20,802 nucleotides of DNA, taken from NCBI GenBank assembly GCA_030849075.1, contig JASAOO010003080.1, positions 1 through 20,802 of the forward strand, read 5' to 3'. Numbering within the stretch: position 1 is the stretch's first letter; each line of letters opens with the position of its first letter. Below the pieces are notes generated by a model. The model ran no database searches. It saw only the letters and a list, made by a program, of their open reading frames with translations, and was not told where the DNA came from. Positions 7,917-16,879 of the stretch are shown here, piece by piece. Both the position numbers and the translations under genes were made by a program. Source of the stretch: Zelonia costaricensis. Its lineage: Eukaryota; Euglenozoa; Kinetoplastea; Trypanosomatida; Trypanosomatidae.

Positions 7917-8526
7917 TGTGTGGTGCGCAGTAGGCGTGCCCGTTGCGACGCCCGAGAAAAAGAAAAAAGGCGGAGGCAGTGCAGACAAGAGTTGACTTGA
8001 TGTGGGAGGGGGGGGGGAGGGGGGCGAAGCGGGAGTCTGCACTCGTCGTTGAGCTCTTTGCGGTGTATGCGTGTGTGTGTGTGTGTTTGCGTGCGTGACA
8101 AGCCAAACGAAACAAGCACGTACCTGAGCAGTTGTCACAAACACACACACACAGACACACACACACACAAAACCACTCAACCGCCAGCACCCAAGCAGGT
8201 GCGGGGGCCCTCCAGTATCCCGTGCGTCAGGCTAGTTTGTTAAGTGCACGCATTTCTGAGCGGTCGGTGACGATGGCGGGGGGCGGTGGGCACTTCACGC
8301 ACTCCACACAAGCACACCCTGTGTTGAGCTCTGCCAGCGCGAGACCGCGACAAGAGTGAGAAGGGGGTGGGAGGGAGGAGTAGAGAGGTCGCCCATGGAA
8401 GGTCACTATCCCCCCGCGCCACCAGAGCACACGAGAGCAGGAACACCAGCAACCACATGAACCCACACCAACACACGCACACCCACACATGTATATACGT
8501 GCCTGCGCACGCGCCACGGCACCACT
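7917..8526. other. Intergenic region between the DMAP1-like and mitochondrial genes
   Basis: About 0.6 kb of 3' UTR and upstream sequence. It contains an interrupted (GT)n near 8067-8086, an interrupted (CA)n at 8139-8170 and another at 8470-8490. No believable gene is present on either strand. Confidence 0.7.
8141..8170. repeat. Interrupted (CA)n microsatellite
   Basis: CA dinucleotides with a single G interruption near 8154. Translated on the minus strand it gives the Cys-Val run in the false N-terminal extension of the downstream gene. Confidence 0.85.
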
Positions 8527-11505
8527 TCACTGGCGCGCCGCACCGGACTCCGCCACGCAGTCCTCGTACACCTTGCGGAGCCCGTCGGCGACGTTCTCCA
8601 GCCGCACCGTAAAGCGCTGCAGCAGCGCGTTTTGGGTGTAGGCGACGCGGATGGCGCTGACGAGGCCGTGCGCCCGCGGGGTGACCTCCATCAGCGCCGA
8701 GCTGTCGTCGTAGAGGTACCGCTCCAGCTCCTGCTCCACCTCGCGGTGCAGCCGCGGCACGGCGGACGGGAGCGAGAGCAACACCGCCTCGCCGGTGTGG
8801 CTCACCACACGGTTGCACACCGCCGCCGCATTCACCTGACGCAGAGCCTGGTAGGCCTCCTCCGTCAGGATAGGAGTCAAGAGATGGGGCTCGGTGGGCT
8901 CGGGCGCCAACGCCTTCGCATCGGTACCGCACCTCGTCGCCGCTGTTGCGCTCTCGGAGGCACTGTGCTGCTGCGACGGTGGGGGGAAGGGCGACGGCGA
9001 GCAGGAGTTGGCGGCGGACGCGAACGCGGGGGAGGTGGCGGCGGTGACAGGCCGCACATCGCTCTCGTTCAGCGGCTCCGTCAGCGTGTGCGGCAGAGCG
9101 AGGGGGGAGGGCAGCAGCCACCCCGCCTGCACCGCCCCCTGCAGCCGGGCACAGCGGAAGGGCACGACGGCGTCCATGTACGCCTGCAGCGCCGCGTACG
9201 TCGCATCCGCGCCGAGGTGGCTTGACAGCCGCGCCGCCGTCGTCGTCGTCGTCTCCGCGGCGGACGGCTGTGTCGAGGCGCCCTTCCCACCGCGGCCGTG
9301 CTCCGCCTCCCCACACCCAGCCACGGCTACCTCCTCGCTGGAATCGTCGTCTGCGTGCCCGTCAGCGTCCGAGTCACCGGACGCCTCGCTGCCGTCGTCG
9401 CCAGCACCGTCGACGTTTGCTTCCGCCTTGACGCGCCGCCGCCGCCGTTGGGGCGGCTGCTGTTGCTGCCGCCGGATTTTGGCTGCACGCGGACCGCCGC
9501 TCTCGAGTGGGCCGCTGCGGGCCCGCTTGCGGCCCCCACTGCCCTGCGTGTCGTTGACGGCCGCTGCCGCCTTGTCCACAGCCGCGGCGGCTGCCCTCCA
9601 CGCGGCCGGGTCGACATCCGGGAGCTGCTGGAGCTGCACCGTGAAGTCCCTGCGGCGTAGCAGCGGAGGGGCGCGTGTGCAGCCTGCATCGGCCTCCGTC
9701 AGCTTCGCACCCTCCGCCTTTACCGTCTCTCCTTCGCCGCCCTCGTCGCCATCGGTTGTGGCCCTGCCGCGTTCAAGAAAGACAGAGACGGCGCGCTGCA
9801 GGGCCTGTGCGGCGCTCGCGGCGAGGCCGAGGTAGCGGGCCGCAGCGTCCTGGTACGGCACGTTGGTGTGCGTCTCCTGCCGCAGCAACCGCGCGAGCGC
9901 CATGCGCCGCACCCGCTCCGCCTCGGCCGAGTACCACGGGTGGGGTGTGGTGCAGGCAGTGAGCCGCTCCGCCGCGGTGGGGGATGGGCCGCACGCAGGC
10001 CCGTCGCCCGTGACGGGGCTCGCCGATGTGTGCAGCTGATGAGCGCCGCTCGTCGTGTCCGCTGCCGGCTGCGATGGTGGCGACGCAGCGACCCGCACGC
10101 TCGGGTGCAGCAGCGCGTAGCGATCGAAGGAGGCCACGAAGGGCGGCGCGGGACGCGGCGCATCGAGCGGAGCCGCCGCCCCCGCCGTGTCGTCCCTCGG
10201 CGCGCACGTCCGAGACGCGGCAGAGACGGGCGGTGGCGGGTGCAGCTCCACCGCCTGCACCACCTCGAGGAGCCGCTGGCGCCGCAGCTGGAGCACGCCG
10301 GTGGTGACGCGGTGGTACTCGGAGCACACCTCCTCCACGGTTGGGATCGAGGGGCGGCCGCCTGCTCCGCCCAGCCCCGCGTTGCGCACCGCTCCACCAT
10401 CGTGCGGGCCGTCGTGGAAGTCCCAGCGATCGACCACGACGACCGGATTACCGAACCGCCCCCATTGCCGCACCAGATACGCGGAGGACGCGTACGTGAA
10501 AGGCGATGAGGTGCCGCGAGGAGTCAGGTGGGTTGCTGATGCTGCTGCTCCTGCTACTGCTGCAGTGGCGGCTAGTGCGTCGTACTCTCCTTCGGTGAAC
10601 GTGAAGAAGGCGAGCGCTGCCGTGGGGGACGCGCAGCCATCACCGTCCGCGTCCCCATGGTGCGCCGCGGCTGTCGTCTTCGCTGGCGTGCCACAACACG
10701 CGGTGAACGAGAGGAGAGAAGGCAGCGAGGCGGTGGAACGGGTGCTCTCCAGGCAGAGCCGCAGCCCAGACGCATACCACGCATCCGCCGCAGGGCCACA
10801 CGACTTTGCCTCGCTCACCGTACTGTCTGCAGTCCTGAGGCCGTCACACACAACTGGCGGGCTCGCGACGCGCTGCCGCCGCCCCAGTTCCAGCTCCGCA
10901 CCAACAGCACGCGCAAGTGCGTCGTCCTGCACGAGGTCGTCAGCGCGCCTCCAGCGCCGGCCCGTACTCCACGCCTCGCACGGCAGCCCCGCTGAAGAAG
11001 CTGCCAGCGCGCCACCGCCGTTGCCACTGCCGGTTTCGCTGTTCGTGCTACTGCGGCTGCTCGCGTGCGTCGCCTCAATCAGCTTCCACGAGCGGCGGAC
11101 GTGCAGGCCAGCCGCAGCCGCACCGCTGCGAGCGTCACGACTCGTGGCGGCCGGCGATCCGCTTGCGCGACCGCTGGCCCCCAGCGAGGTGCCCCACCGC
11201 AGCACCGCGTCTTGGAGGGCCGTGACCACTGCAGAGCTCGAGAGGGCGGCCGCTGCGGCGGTGGTGGCGGAGACGGCGGGCGCGTGCACGTCGAGGCCGC
11301 GTGTGTCTGGCATTTCCACGCCGTCGTACCAGGCGTAGCGACGCTGCTCCTCGAGCAGCACCTCCACCGTCGAACGGTGCGGCCGTGGCGCGGCGCGGCG
11401 GTGGGGCGCAGACGTGCTGGACGACGGCGGAGGCCGCGGCGCGTCGTCTGCCGACATCTCATCCGCTAACAGCGCTGCGGCTACCCGGTTGCTGCCACGC
11501 TCCAT
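8527..11505 (-). CDS. Probable nuclear protein with DMAP1/Swc4-like SANT region
   Basis: 992 residues. The central part resembles the SANT-like domain of DMAP1/Swc4/Eaf2, a shared subunit of NuA4 acetyltransferase and SWR1 remodeller complexes. FTFTEGEYDAL (301-311) stands for the WTxxETDxL start; YLVRQWGRFGNPVVVVDRWD (343-362) for the LCxxFDLRxxVIxDRW core; and PTVEEVCSEYHRVTTGVLQLR (388-408) for the RSVEDLKxRYYxVxxxLxxxR helix. SAEAERVRRMALARLLRQE (526-544) matches the ER-RR segment that follows in that family. Two basic stretches, GRKRARSG (658-665) and RRRRRVKAE (687-695), are likely nuclear localisation signals, followed by an acidic DGSEASGDSDADGHADDDSSEE-type tract (704-725). A helical C-terminal region (876-988) could be a second interaction domain. 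The protein is about twice the usual family length because of Ala/Ser/Pro-rich insertions. The ATG at 11505 is first after the predicted acceptor; Met17 is an alternative start. The reading frame is secure; the family assignment is by motif comparison only. Confidence 0.75.
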   Translation of the reverse strand: MERGSNRVAAALLADEMSADDAPRPPPSSSTSAPHRRAAPRPHRSTVEVLLEEQRRYAWYDGVEMPDTRGLDVHAPAVSATTAAAAALSSSAVVTALQDAVLRWGTSLGASGRASGSPAATSRDARSGAAAAGLHVRRSWKLIEATHASSRSSTNSETGSGNGGGALAASSAGLPCEAWSTGRRWRRADDLVQDDALARAVGAELELGRRQRVASPPVVCDGLRTADSTVSEAKSCGPAADAWYASGLRLCLESTRSTASLPSLLSFTACCGTPAKTTAAAHHGDADGDGCASPTAALAFFTFTEGEYDALAATAAVAGAAASATHLTPRGTSSPFTYASSAYLVRQWGRFGNPVVVVDRWDFHDGPHDGGAVRNAGLGGAGGRPSIPTVEEVCSEYHRVTTGVLQLRRQRLLEVVQAVELHPPPPVSAASRTCAPRDDTAGAAAPLDAPRPAPPFVASFDRYALLHPSVRVAASPPSQPAADTTSGAHQLHTSASPVTGDGPACGPSPTAAERLTACTTPHPWYSAEAERVRRMALARLLRQETHTNVPYQDAAARYLGLAASAAQALQRAVSVFLERGRATTDGDEGGEGETVKAEGAKLTEADAGCTRAPPLLRRRDFTVQLQQLPDVDPAAWRAAAAAVDKAAAAVNDTQGSGGRKRARSGPLESGGPRAAKIRRQQQQPPQRRRRRVKAEANVDGAGDDGSEASGDSDADGHADDDSSEEVAVAGCGEAEHGRGGKGASTQPSAAETTTTTAARLSSHLGADATYAALQAYMDAVVPFRCARLQGAVQAGWLLPSPLALPHTLTEPLNESDVRPVTAATSPAFASAANSCSPSPFPPPSQQHSASESATAATRCGTDAKALAPEPTEPHLLTPILTEEAYQALRQVNAAAVCNRVVSHTGEAVLLSLPSAVPRLHREVEQELERYLYDDSSALMEVTPRAHGLVSAIRVAYTQNALLQRFTVRLENVADGLRKVYEDCVAESGAARQ

Positions 11506-11581
11506 CTCTTAATCGCTCTGTGCGTCTGTGTGCTTGTGCGTGTGCGTACTGCCCGGCTCCTCAGACCCGTCTATGTGTCCA

Positions 11582-11622
11582 CTGCCGCGCGTGCACCCCA
11601 GCGGAGGAGGGAGGGGGGGGGT
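11582..11622 (-). promoter_or_regulatory. Predicted trans-splice acceptor for the DMAP1-like gene
   Basis: On the minus strand a C-rich tract (11620-11602, eight C then TCCCTCCTCCGC) is followed by the first AG at 11583-11582 in GGCAG. The leader would be 76 nt with no upstream ATG. Confidence 0.5.
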
Positions 11623-11863
11623 ACGAGGCGGTGCGCCGGAGGTGTGCCTGCACCGTCACGTCGTTGTTCTCACCACGCCTCGCTCTCACGCGCACGTGCG
11701 TCGCGGTTGGAAGCGCTCCCGTCTCCCGGTCCTTCTTCGCTTGGAGCGGCCGCGATGGTGAATTTCGGCACGGCGCGCGCAGCCTCCACGTCAGGGTTGG
11801 GTAAAGGGAGGAGGGGGGAGGGGGAGGTGGGTCAAGCTGTTCAGCCGCACTGTCCCATCGCGT

Positions 11864-11878
11864 GGGGGGGGGGGGGGG
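11864..11878. repeat. Homopolymer run of 15 G
   Basis: Fifteen consecutive G on the plus strand (C on the transcribed-sense strand). Together with the purine-only flank (11805-11826) it could act as a pyrimidine tract or form a quadruplex; the length may be inexact because homopolymers sequence poorly. Confidence 0.85.
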
Positions 11879-12395
11879 AGGCTCCTTTCGTGTGGTGGTG
11901 CCACGGGAGCACGACAGAGATGCAAGGGCGGGGGGAGAGAGGAGGGCGATCGTAGACGACACGGCGATGAACATGCAGCGCGTACTGGGGTGCCCCGGGG
12001 CTGGGGAGAGGGAGACGGCGGCGTGCGTCTCGTGCAAGCGAGAACCATGAGACTCCCCCCCCTTCCATCCCTCCAAAGGTGAACTACGAGAAAACTCGCG
12101 AGGGGGCACGAGGCATTCGCAGGCGGTGGTGGCAAGCAAGAAGGAGACGGGTGGGTACTGTCACCCGTCGCTTCCGTGCCTGAAGTGGCCGGAAGAGCCT
12201 CTCTTGACGCGTGGTACACAGACGCACTCCGTCTACACAGGCGCTCTTCGACTGTGTGTGTGTTCGCGCGTAGATGCGCGAGCAGGGCCCCACGTGTTGT
12301 TCTTTTCCTTCACATCTGTTTGAATGAACTCCTTTTTGGGGGTCATGGGTGCATCTCCCTCGCATTAGTGTATGAACCCTCTCTCACGGGCCCAC

Positions 12396-12400
<5 letters not shown>

Positions 12401-12430
<30 letters not shown>
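12401..12430. repeat. (CA)15 microsatellite
   Basis: Fifteen uninterrupted CA units in the 3' UTR of the 704-residue gene. Confidence 0.9.
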
Positions 12431-12434
<4 letters not shown>

Positions 12435-13111
12435 CGCCCACGGAGACACATCCAGCGACACGCCAGCTCACGCGCACACTCTGACGCGCGCGACGGGCAA
12501 GCACCGGCGCAGCTGTCATGAAGGCACGCAAACACACAAGCGCCACAAGCGAAATGCGAACCCAAACACGAGCGGAAGCGGCGAGTGGAGGTACGAGCGT
12601 ATGCGAGGAGGAGGAGGAGGAGGAGGGGTGGAGGACAGAGGAGGAGAAGAGACGCCCAGCATCACGGCCACACACACACACGCCAGTCCAGACACGCACA
12701 CGAGATGCAAACAGTGGAAATATAGTCAAGCCAACAAGAAGGCGAAAAGAGCGCATGTGTGTGGTGCAGCGTAATGGGGAGGGGGGAAGAGTTGTCGTGA
12801 CGGAGAAGGCGAATGGCGCGGGGGGGGAGGGGAGGGGGGGGGGGCGGCGTTCGCGGCCACCGCAGAGGCCACTGCACCACCCCACCCCACCCCCCTCTCT
12901 GCCAGCACTTGAACGCCCCGTTTCTCCTTCCTCATCCACGCTGCCACACCCGCGCATCAGCGGTACACCGTGGGGTGTGAGTGGGTGTGACACACAAGAA
13001 GAACACCCACCCACATACACACGTATCATACTTGTGTAAACCAACACGACACACGCACGCGCACATCCACACTCAACCGCAGACAGAGATTCACCGCTGC
13101 AGCGAACACGC

Positions 13112-13132
13112 GCCGCCGCCGCCGCCGCCGCC
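13112..13132. repeat. (GCC)7 trinucleotide repeat touching a stop codon
   Basis: Seven perfect GCC units end exactly where the complement of the TAA stop (13133-13135) begins. In mRNA sense it is a GGC repeat starting immediately after the stop codon of the 704-residue gene. Confidence 0.9.
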
Positions 13133-15247
13133 TTACTCCTCGCGCGGGCGCTTCGCCATGCGCACGGTGCTACGGTGCAGCAGCTGTGCCTGCACCAGCG
13201 CCGGCGAGGCCGACTCGGTGTGAAGTCGGTTGGGCAGCAGCCGGCGCAACTCGCGGCGACCGGTGCGCAGCCCACCCGCCGCAGAGGGCAGCGCACCCGC
13301 AGCGCCGTTGAATCCCTTGCCGGTGCCGCTGCTAGCCGAGGCCGCGGCTGCGGCTGCGGCTGCCTGAAGCACGCGCTCGAGCTCCGCGTCGTTGCCCTCC
13401 TCTGGGAAGAGCTCGTCGGCGGCGCAGTCGGCGAACGAGATGCGCTGCTCATCGTGGTACGCCTTGAACCGCTCCACGAAGATCTCCTCCGCGCTCTTGG
13501 TGGTGTTGGCGCCGTCGCCGGCCGCCCCGCCCCCGGCCGCCGCGCTCGCCGCCGTGGCCCCCTCGTCGTTCTTCTTGGTGCTGCTCGAGTCGCCCGCCTG
13601 TGCCTTGACGTAGTCCTCGGCCTTGCTGGCCCGCTCCTTGTCATCCGTCACCCACAGCCCACGCGACTCTAGCAGGTTGCCTTTGCGCTCCAGCCGACGC
13701 TCGTTCGCAATGCCGCGGCGGCGGTTGCGTGCATTCGTTTGGCTGTTCCGCCTCGTGATGTCGGCGAGGCGGTTGAGGTTGGCGCTGCGGACCTTGTCGC
13801 TGATGTAGCGGTAGAAGGAGTCCTCGGCGGCGCGAAGCTGCGAGAGGTGCTGCGACAGCGCGCCGAGCGACGCGGCCGTCGCAGGTGGCGGCGTTGTCTG
13901 CGGCGGCGGTGGTGTCTGCGACACGGAGAGCTGCGAGCGATACGCGCCCGAGCCCGCTGCGCCGCCTAGCAGCTGACCCGCCATCGCGTCCTCGTCAACC
14001 GGCGAGCGCTGATCGAAGGCGGACGCGGCGGCGGCGGCGGCCGGTGCTTGCCCAGGCGTCAACAACTGTTGCTGCGCGCGCAGCACGCTGCGGGGCAGGA
14101 ACGGGGAGAGGGGCGTGTCCGCGGCGGTGGCCGAGTGGGCAACCGACGGCGATGACGGCGGAATCGCGGACAGCGTGGAGCGCTGCGTCTGTGTCATGGT
14201 GTAACCCCCAGCGCTCTCCGCCGTCTGCGCGGTCTGGTGTGGCTGCGCCGTGGTGGCATCCACGTCGATCTCCTCGTCCCCGTCGGCCGGCGTCGACGAC
14301 GCGAGAGCCTGCAGCTGTTGCTGCTGCTGCTGCTGCCGCTTCTGCTTGCGCTCCTCCTCGCGGTGCTGCTGCAGGAACGCCACGGTGCGCACCGGCGCGG
14401 CCGCGACACCAATCGTGCTGTAGCGCTGCCGCAGCGCCTTGGAGAGCTCGATCTCCTCCTCAGTCCACTGATGGTGGGTGAGGTGGCGCTTCTTGTACTG
14501 CCGTAGCAGCTCCACCTGCCGCGCTGTGGGCACGAAGTGGCGCAGGTCCACGGCAGGGGCCGCCGGCGCCGGCGCAGGCACCGGCTGCTCCGCCAGCGCA
14601 TCCTCGCCCTGCCCATTCAACATCACCTTCTCACCCGGCTCCTTGCCCGCCTCCACCGCTGCTGCTGCTGGTGCGACAACCGGCTCCTCCAACTCCGTCG
14701 GCAGCACCGGCGGCGCCTCTCCCAAGATGCCGTCGCGGTAGACCTCGTTTGGTCGCAGCACCGCGCTCGCGGCGCAGAAGGCGGCCACCTCCGCCTGGGT
14801 CGGCACTGTGTTGGACAGCTGCGTCAGCGTGACGAGCTCCTCCGCGTCCCCCGTCAGGTCCTCCACCGCGGTCGCCGCAGACGACGTGGCATCGCGCGAG
14901 GCAGCAGACGCCGACGGCGCCCCCTCGTGGTGCACCCGCTCCACCGTCAGGCAGACCCAGAACGTCTTGCCACGCCACTCCACCGTCGGCGCCGTGACCG
15001 CGCCCTGCCCCACCGCCATCGCCATCGCCTCCTCCAGCAGCATCACGCGCCGCACGCGTGACCACGAGTAGCGCTCCGGGGCATCGCTGTGGTGATAGCG
15101 CACAAAGAAGTTAAGAAACGGCTGGTCACCGATGCGGGCGCCGGCGTGCGTCAGCTCTGCCGGGAAGAAGGCCTGATCGGCGTACTTGTGCACCGACTTA
15201 GCGTTGAGGGTTATGTTCTGCACCTCCTCCGTCGTCAGCAACGCCAT
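13133..15247 (-). CDS. Conserved-looking protein of unknown function, probably nuclear
   Basis: 704 residues; I do not recognise the family. The N-terminal 1-107 looks folded: ALLTTEEVQNITLNAKSVHK, then PFLNFFVRYHHSD (43-55), a helix RVRRVMLLEEAMAMAV (64-79) and strands VEWRGKTFWVCLTVERV (89-105). A second ordered part at 236-312 contains RQVELLRQYKKRHLTHHQ followed by WTEEEIELSKALRQRY (261-276), reminiscent of the first helix of a SANT/Myb unit, then a charged helix running into a seven-Gln tract (305-311). After a long Ser/Pro/Ala/Gln-rich linker comes a very basic helical segment (475-525: SFYRYISDKVRSANLNRL, ITRRN, ARNRRRGIANERRLERK). An Ala tract (629-636) and basic C-terminus ending MAKRPREE, a plausible nuclear signal, close the protein. 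No transmembrane segment or presequence is visible. The ATG at 15247 is first after a predicted acceptor at 15272-15273. Confidence 0.7.
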   Translation of the reverse strand: MALLTTEEVQNITLNAKSVHKYADQAFFPAELTHAGARIGDQPFLNFFVRYHHSDAPERYSWSRVRRVMLLEEAMAMAVGQGAVTAPTVEWRGKTFWVCLTVERVHHEGAPSASAASRDATSSAATAVEDLTGDAEELVTLTQLSNTVPTQAEVAAFCAASAVLRPNEVYRDGILGEAPPVLPTELEEPVVAPAAAAVEAGKEPGEKVMLNGQGEDALAEQPVPAPAPAAPAVDLRHFVPTARQVELLRQYKKRHLTHHQWTEEEIELSKALRQRYSTIGVAAAPVRTVAFLQQHREEERKQKRQQQQQQQLQALASSTPADGDEEIDVDATTAQPHQTAQTAESAGGYTMTQTQRSTLSAIPPSSPSVAHSATAADTPLSPFLPRSVLRAQQQLLTPGQAPAAAAAASAFDQRSPVDEDAMAGQLLGGAAGSGAYRSQLSVSQTPPPPQTTPPPATAASLGALSQHLSQLRAAEDSFYRYISDKVRSANLNRLADITRRNSQTNARNRRRGIANERRLERKGNLLESRGLWVTDDKERASKAEDYVKAQAGDSSSTKKNDEGATAASAAAGGGAAGDGANTTKSAEEIFVERFKAYHDEQRISFADCAADELFPEEGNDAELERVLQAAAAAAAASASSGTGKGFNGAAGALPSAAGGLRTGRRELRRLLPNRLHTESASPALVQAQLLHRSTVRMAKRPREE
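14315..14335 (-). repeat. Polyglutamine-coding CAG/CAA tract
   Basis: Seven consecutive Gln codons, mostly CAG, at residues 305-311 of the 704-residue protein, inside a charged helical stretch. Confidence 0.85.
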
Positions 15248-15271
15248 CGCGGTGCAAGTCCGCCAACAACA

Positions 15272-15306
15272 CTCACAGATTTACAAAGGAAGAAAAGGAA
15301 GAAGAT
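15272..15306 (-). promoter_or_regulatory. Predicted trans-splice acceptor for the 704-residue protein gene
   Basis: On the minus strand CTTCTTCCTTTTCTTCCTTT (15303-15284) is followed by the first AG at 15273-15272 in GTGAG, giving a 24-nt leader. A second candidate farther upstream has a T10 run (about 15495-15486) and an AG at 15461-15460 in CCTAG. No upstream ATG lies between either site and the coding start, so the start call does not depend on the choice. Confidence 0.5.
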
Positions 15307-16200
15307 GCTGGAGAGGAGCGGGAGCTGCGCTCTCCTGATGATAAGAGAAGAGAAACAAAAAAACCAAATTACCGGGGGGTGACCTTGTGTGAGAGGAGGG
15401 TGGGAGAAGGGTGGAAGGGGGGGTGGCAACACAACGGACTCAGCCACGGCGCACTCTCTCTAGGCGGAGGAGACGGCGCGTTCGAAAAAAAAAACTACGA
15501 CGGGGTGATGGTGCGCACCACCGCGCGGGCCTCCACTCCGGTGCGCGTGCCTGCGTGTCTGTGTCGGTGAGCACTCTCACAAGATACCACGTACCGAGGC
15601 TTCCCCCGCTTTGTGAATCTTGCGGCGAGTCTAGCACGAGCAGCTCACTCTTGGTTCTTTCTTTCTCTTTCTTTTTTACTCGGTCCTGCCGTGACGTCGC
15701 AATTCGCACAAGTCGCTGTGTTTTCGTGGGTTGATGTGTGTGTGTGTGTGTGCTTGGCTTCTTGAGGAGCGCAGCGAAGCCACAGGAGCTTCAGGAATGC
15801 AGGTGGGTCGTCGCACCGAGAAGGCGGAAACGTGTTTGGCGCGTGAAGTGGCCACGGGGGGGGATTACGCACGAGGAGTGCGCCGGTTCACACGTGCACC
15901 ACGGGGAGAGAGCGAAGTGGAGGGGGCGGGGTGAGGGGTGGGGGAGGGAGAGAAGTAGACTAATGCGCAGCGCGCAGGAGGGTGCTGGGTACGACGGCAA
16001 GCGCGTGGAGCGAGGGAGCTAGGAGTCGGAGGCGCCGAGCGTGGCAGAGGAAGCATGCGGAGAAGAGGGCTGTGGAGGGAGACGAGGGAGGGAAGAAGGG
16101 AAGCGAGTCGGAGAGGGCCGTCATCACCCAACCCCCAGCTCGCCGCATCCCGTCAGGTCCCCCCACCCCCCCCCGCCCACCTCGGACCCTCAGACCACAC

Positions 16201-16440
16201 AACACCGTGAGTTCCCTTCCGGGTTCCTCTCACCCAGTCTCTCTCTCTCGCTCGCTCTCACTTCCCCGCTTGGAGTTTTACGATACCGCCTCACAGGCGA
16301 GCCCTTATTCGTCATCTCCTTGTGCAGGTTTCGCCCCTTTCCCTTTTTCTTTCTTCTCCCCCGTTGTCGTTGTTGGTCCTCCTTCTACCGTTGCACTTGA
16401 CGTTTTCCTTTTTTGCTCGTTCCTCTTCTTCCGCCGAGAT
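16201..16440 (+). other. Pyrimidine-rich block on the non-coding strand
   Basis: Around each gene the purines are on the plus strand and pyrimidines on the minus (sense) strand. Here the plus strand is strongly C/T-rich for about 240 bases (a TCTCTCTCTCTCG run near 16240, then CCCTTTCCCTTTTTCTTTCT near 16340) and includes TTGTGCAG at about 16321-16328. It looks like an acceptor region in the opposite orientation, but no believable plus-strand gene follows. Confidence 0.5.
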
Positions 16441-16856
16441 CCGACGGTGAATGTGTACACACACACACACACATACGAGCGCGGCACCACACACATACAC
16501 ACACACAAAAAAGGAAGTGTCAAAGGAGAGACAAGACGAGTACATCGCGCTGCGGAGAGAAAAGGGAAAGAAACACGAAAAAAAAACAGAGCAGCACTTC
16601 AGGCACACTCAAGACACAGACGCACGCAAACACGCAGACACAGACAGGCACCAGGAAGGCAGCAAAGATGATGGACGTGTGGAGAGAGGGAAGCAGATGA
16701 TGGAAGCGCAGAGAACCGGACAGACACAGGTAGAGAGAGAGAGAAAGCGGTACCAGGAGGCGAGGGTGGGGGGGGGGGGAAGGCTGGATACATGCGTGTA
16801 TTGACACGCGATCCCCCCCCCGTTGCACGCACCTGCTGCACACACGGACACAGCAA

Positions 16857-16879
16857 CACACACACACACACACACACAC
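16857..16879. repeat. (CA)n microsatellite
   Basis: An uninterrupted CA run in the 3' UTR region of the phosphatase gene, followed by further interrupted CA units to about 16900. Confidence 0.9.

Larger units (their letters stand above)
11623..13132. other. Intergenic region, no gene seen
   Basis: 1.5 kb forming the 3' UTR of the 704-residue gene and the upstream region of the DMAP1-like gene. It is rich in simple sequence: 15 G at 11864-11878, (CA)15 at 12401-12430, a (GGA)n stretch at about 12606-12630, a G-rich block at 12818-12844 and (GCC)7 at 13112-13132. Open frames of 140-190 codons in this stretch are Pro/Ser/Arg-rich noise with no start context or domain. Confidence 0.7.

Noticed and set aside
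8527..11505. Plus-strand frames of up to 383 codons inside the DMAP1-like gene
   Set aside because: They are antisense shadows; the minus-strand frame is continuous for 992 codons and carries the SANT-like motifs and nuclear signals.
12343..13644. A 433-codon minus-strand frame
   Set aside because: It overlaps the end of the 704-residue gene in another frame and continues into (CA)n-rich 3' UTR; no protein-like segment is present.
15335..15342. TGATGA resembling a box C of a snoRNA
   Set aside because: The base before it is C rather than a purine, no box D with a terminal stem was found at suitable distance, and it sits in an isolated position rather than in a snoRNA cluster.
15982..16671. 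A 229-codon plus-strand frame in the long intergenic region
   Set aside because: The translation is Ser/Pro/Arg-rich then Thr-His runs; it has no start context of the kind seen for the real genes and no domain.
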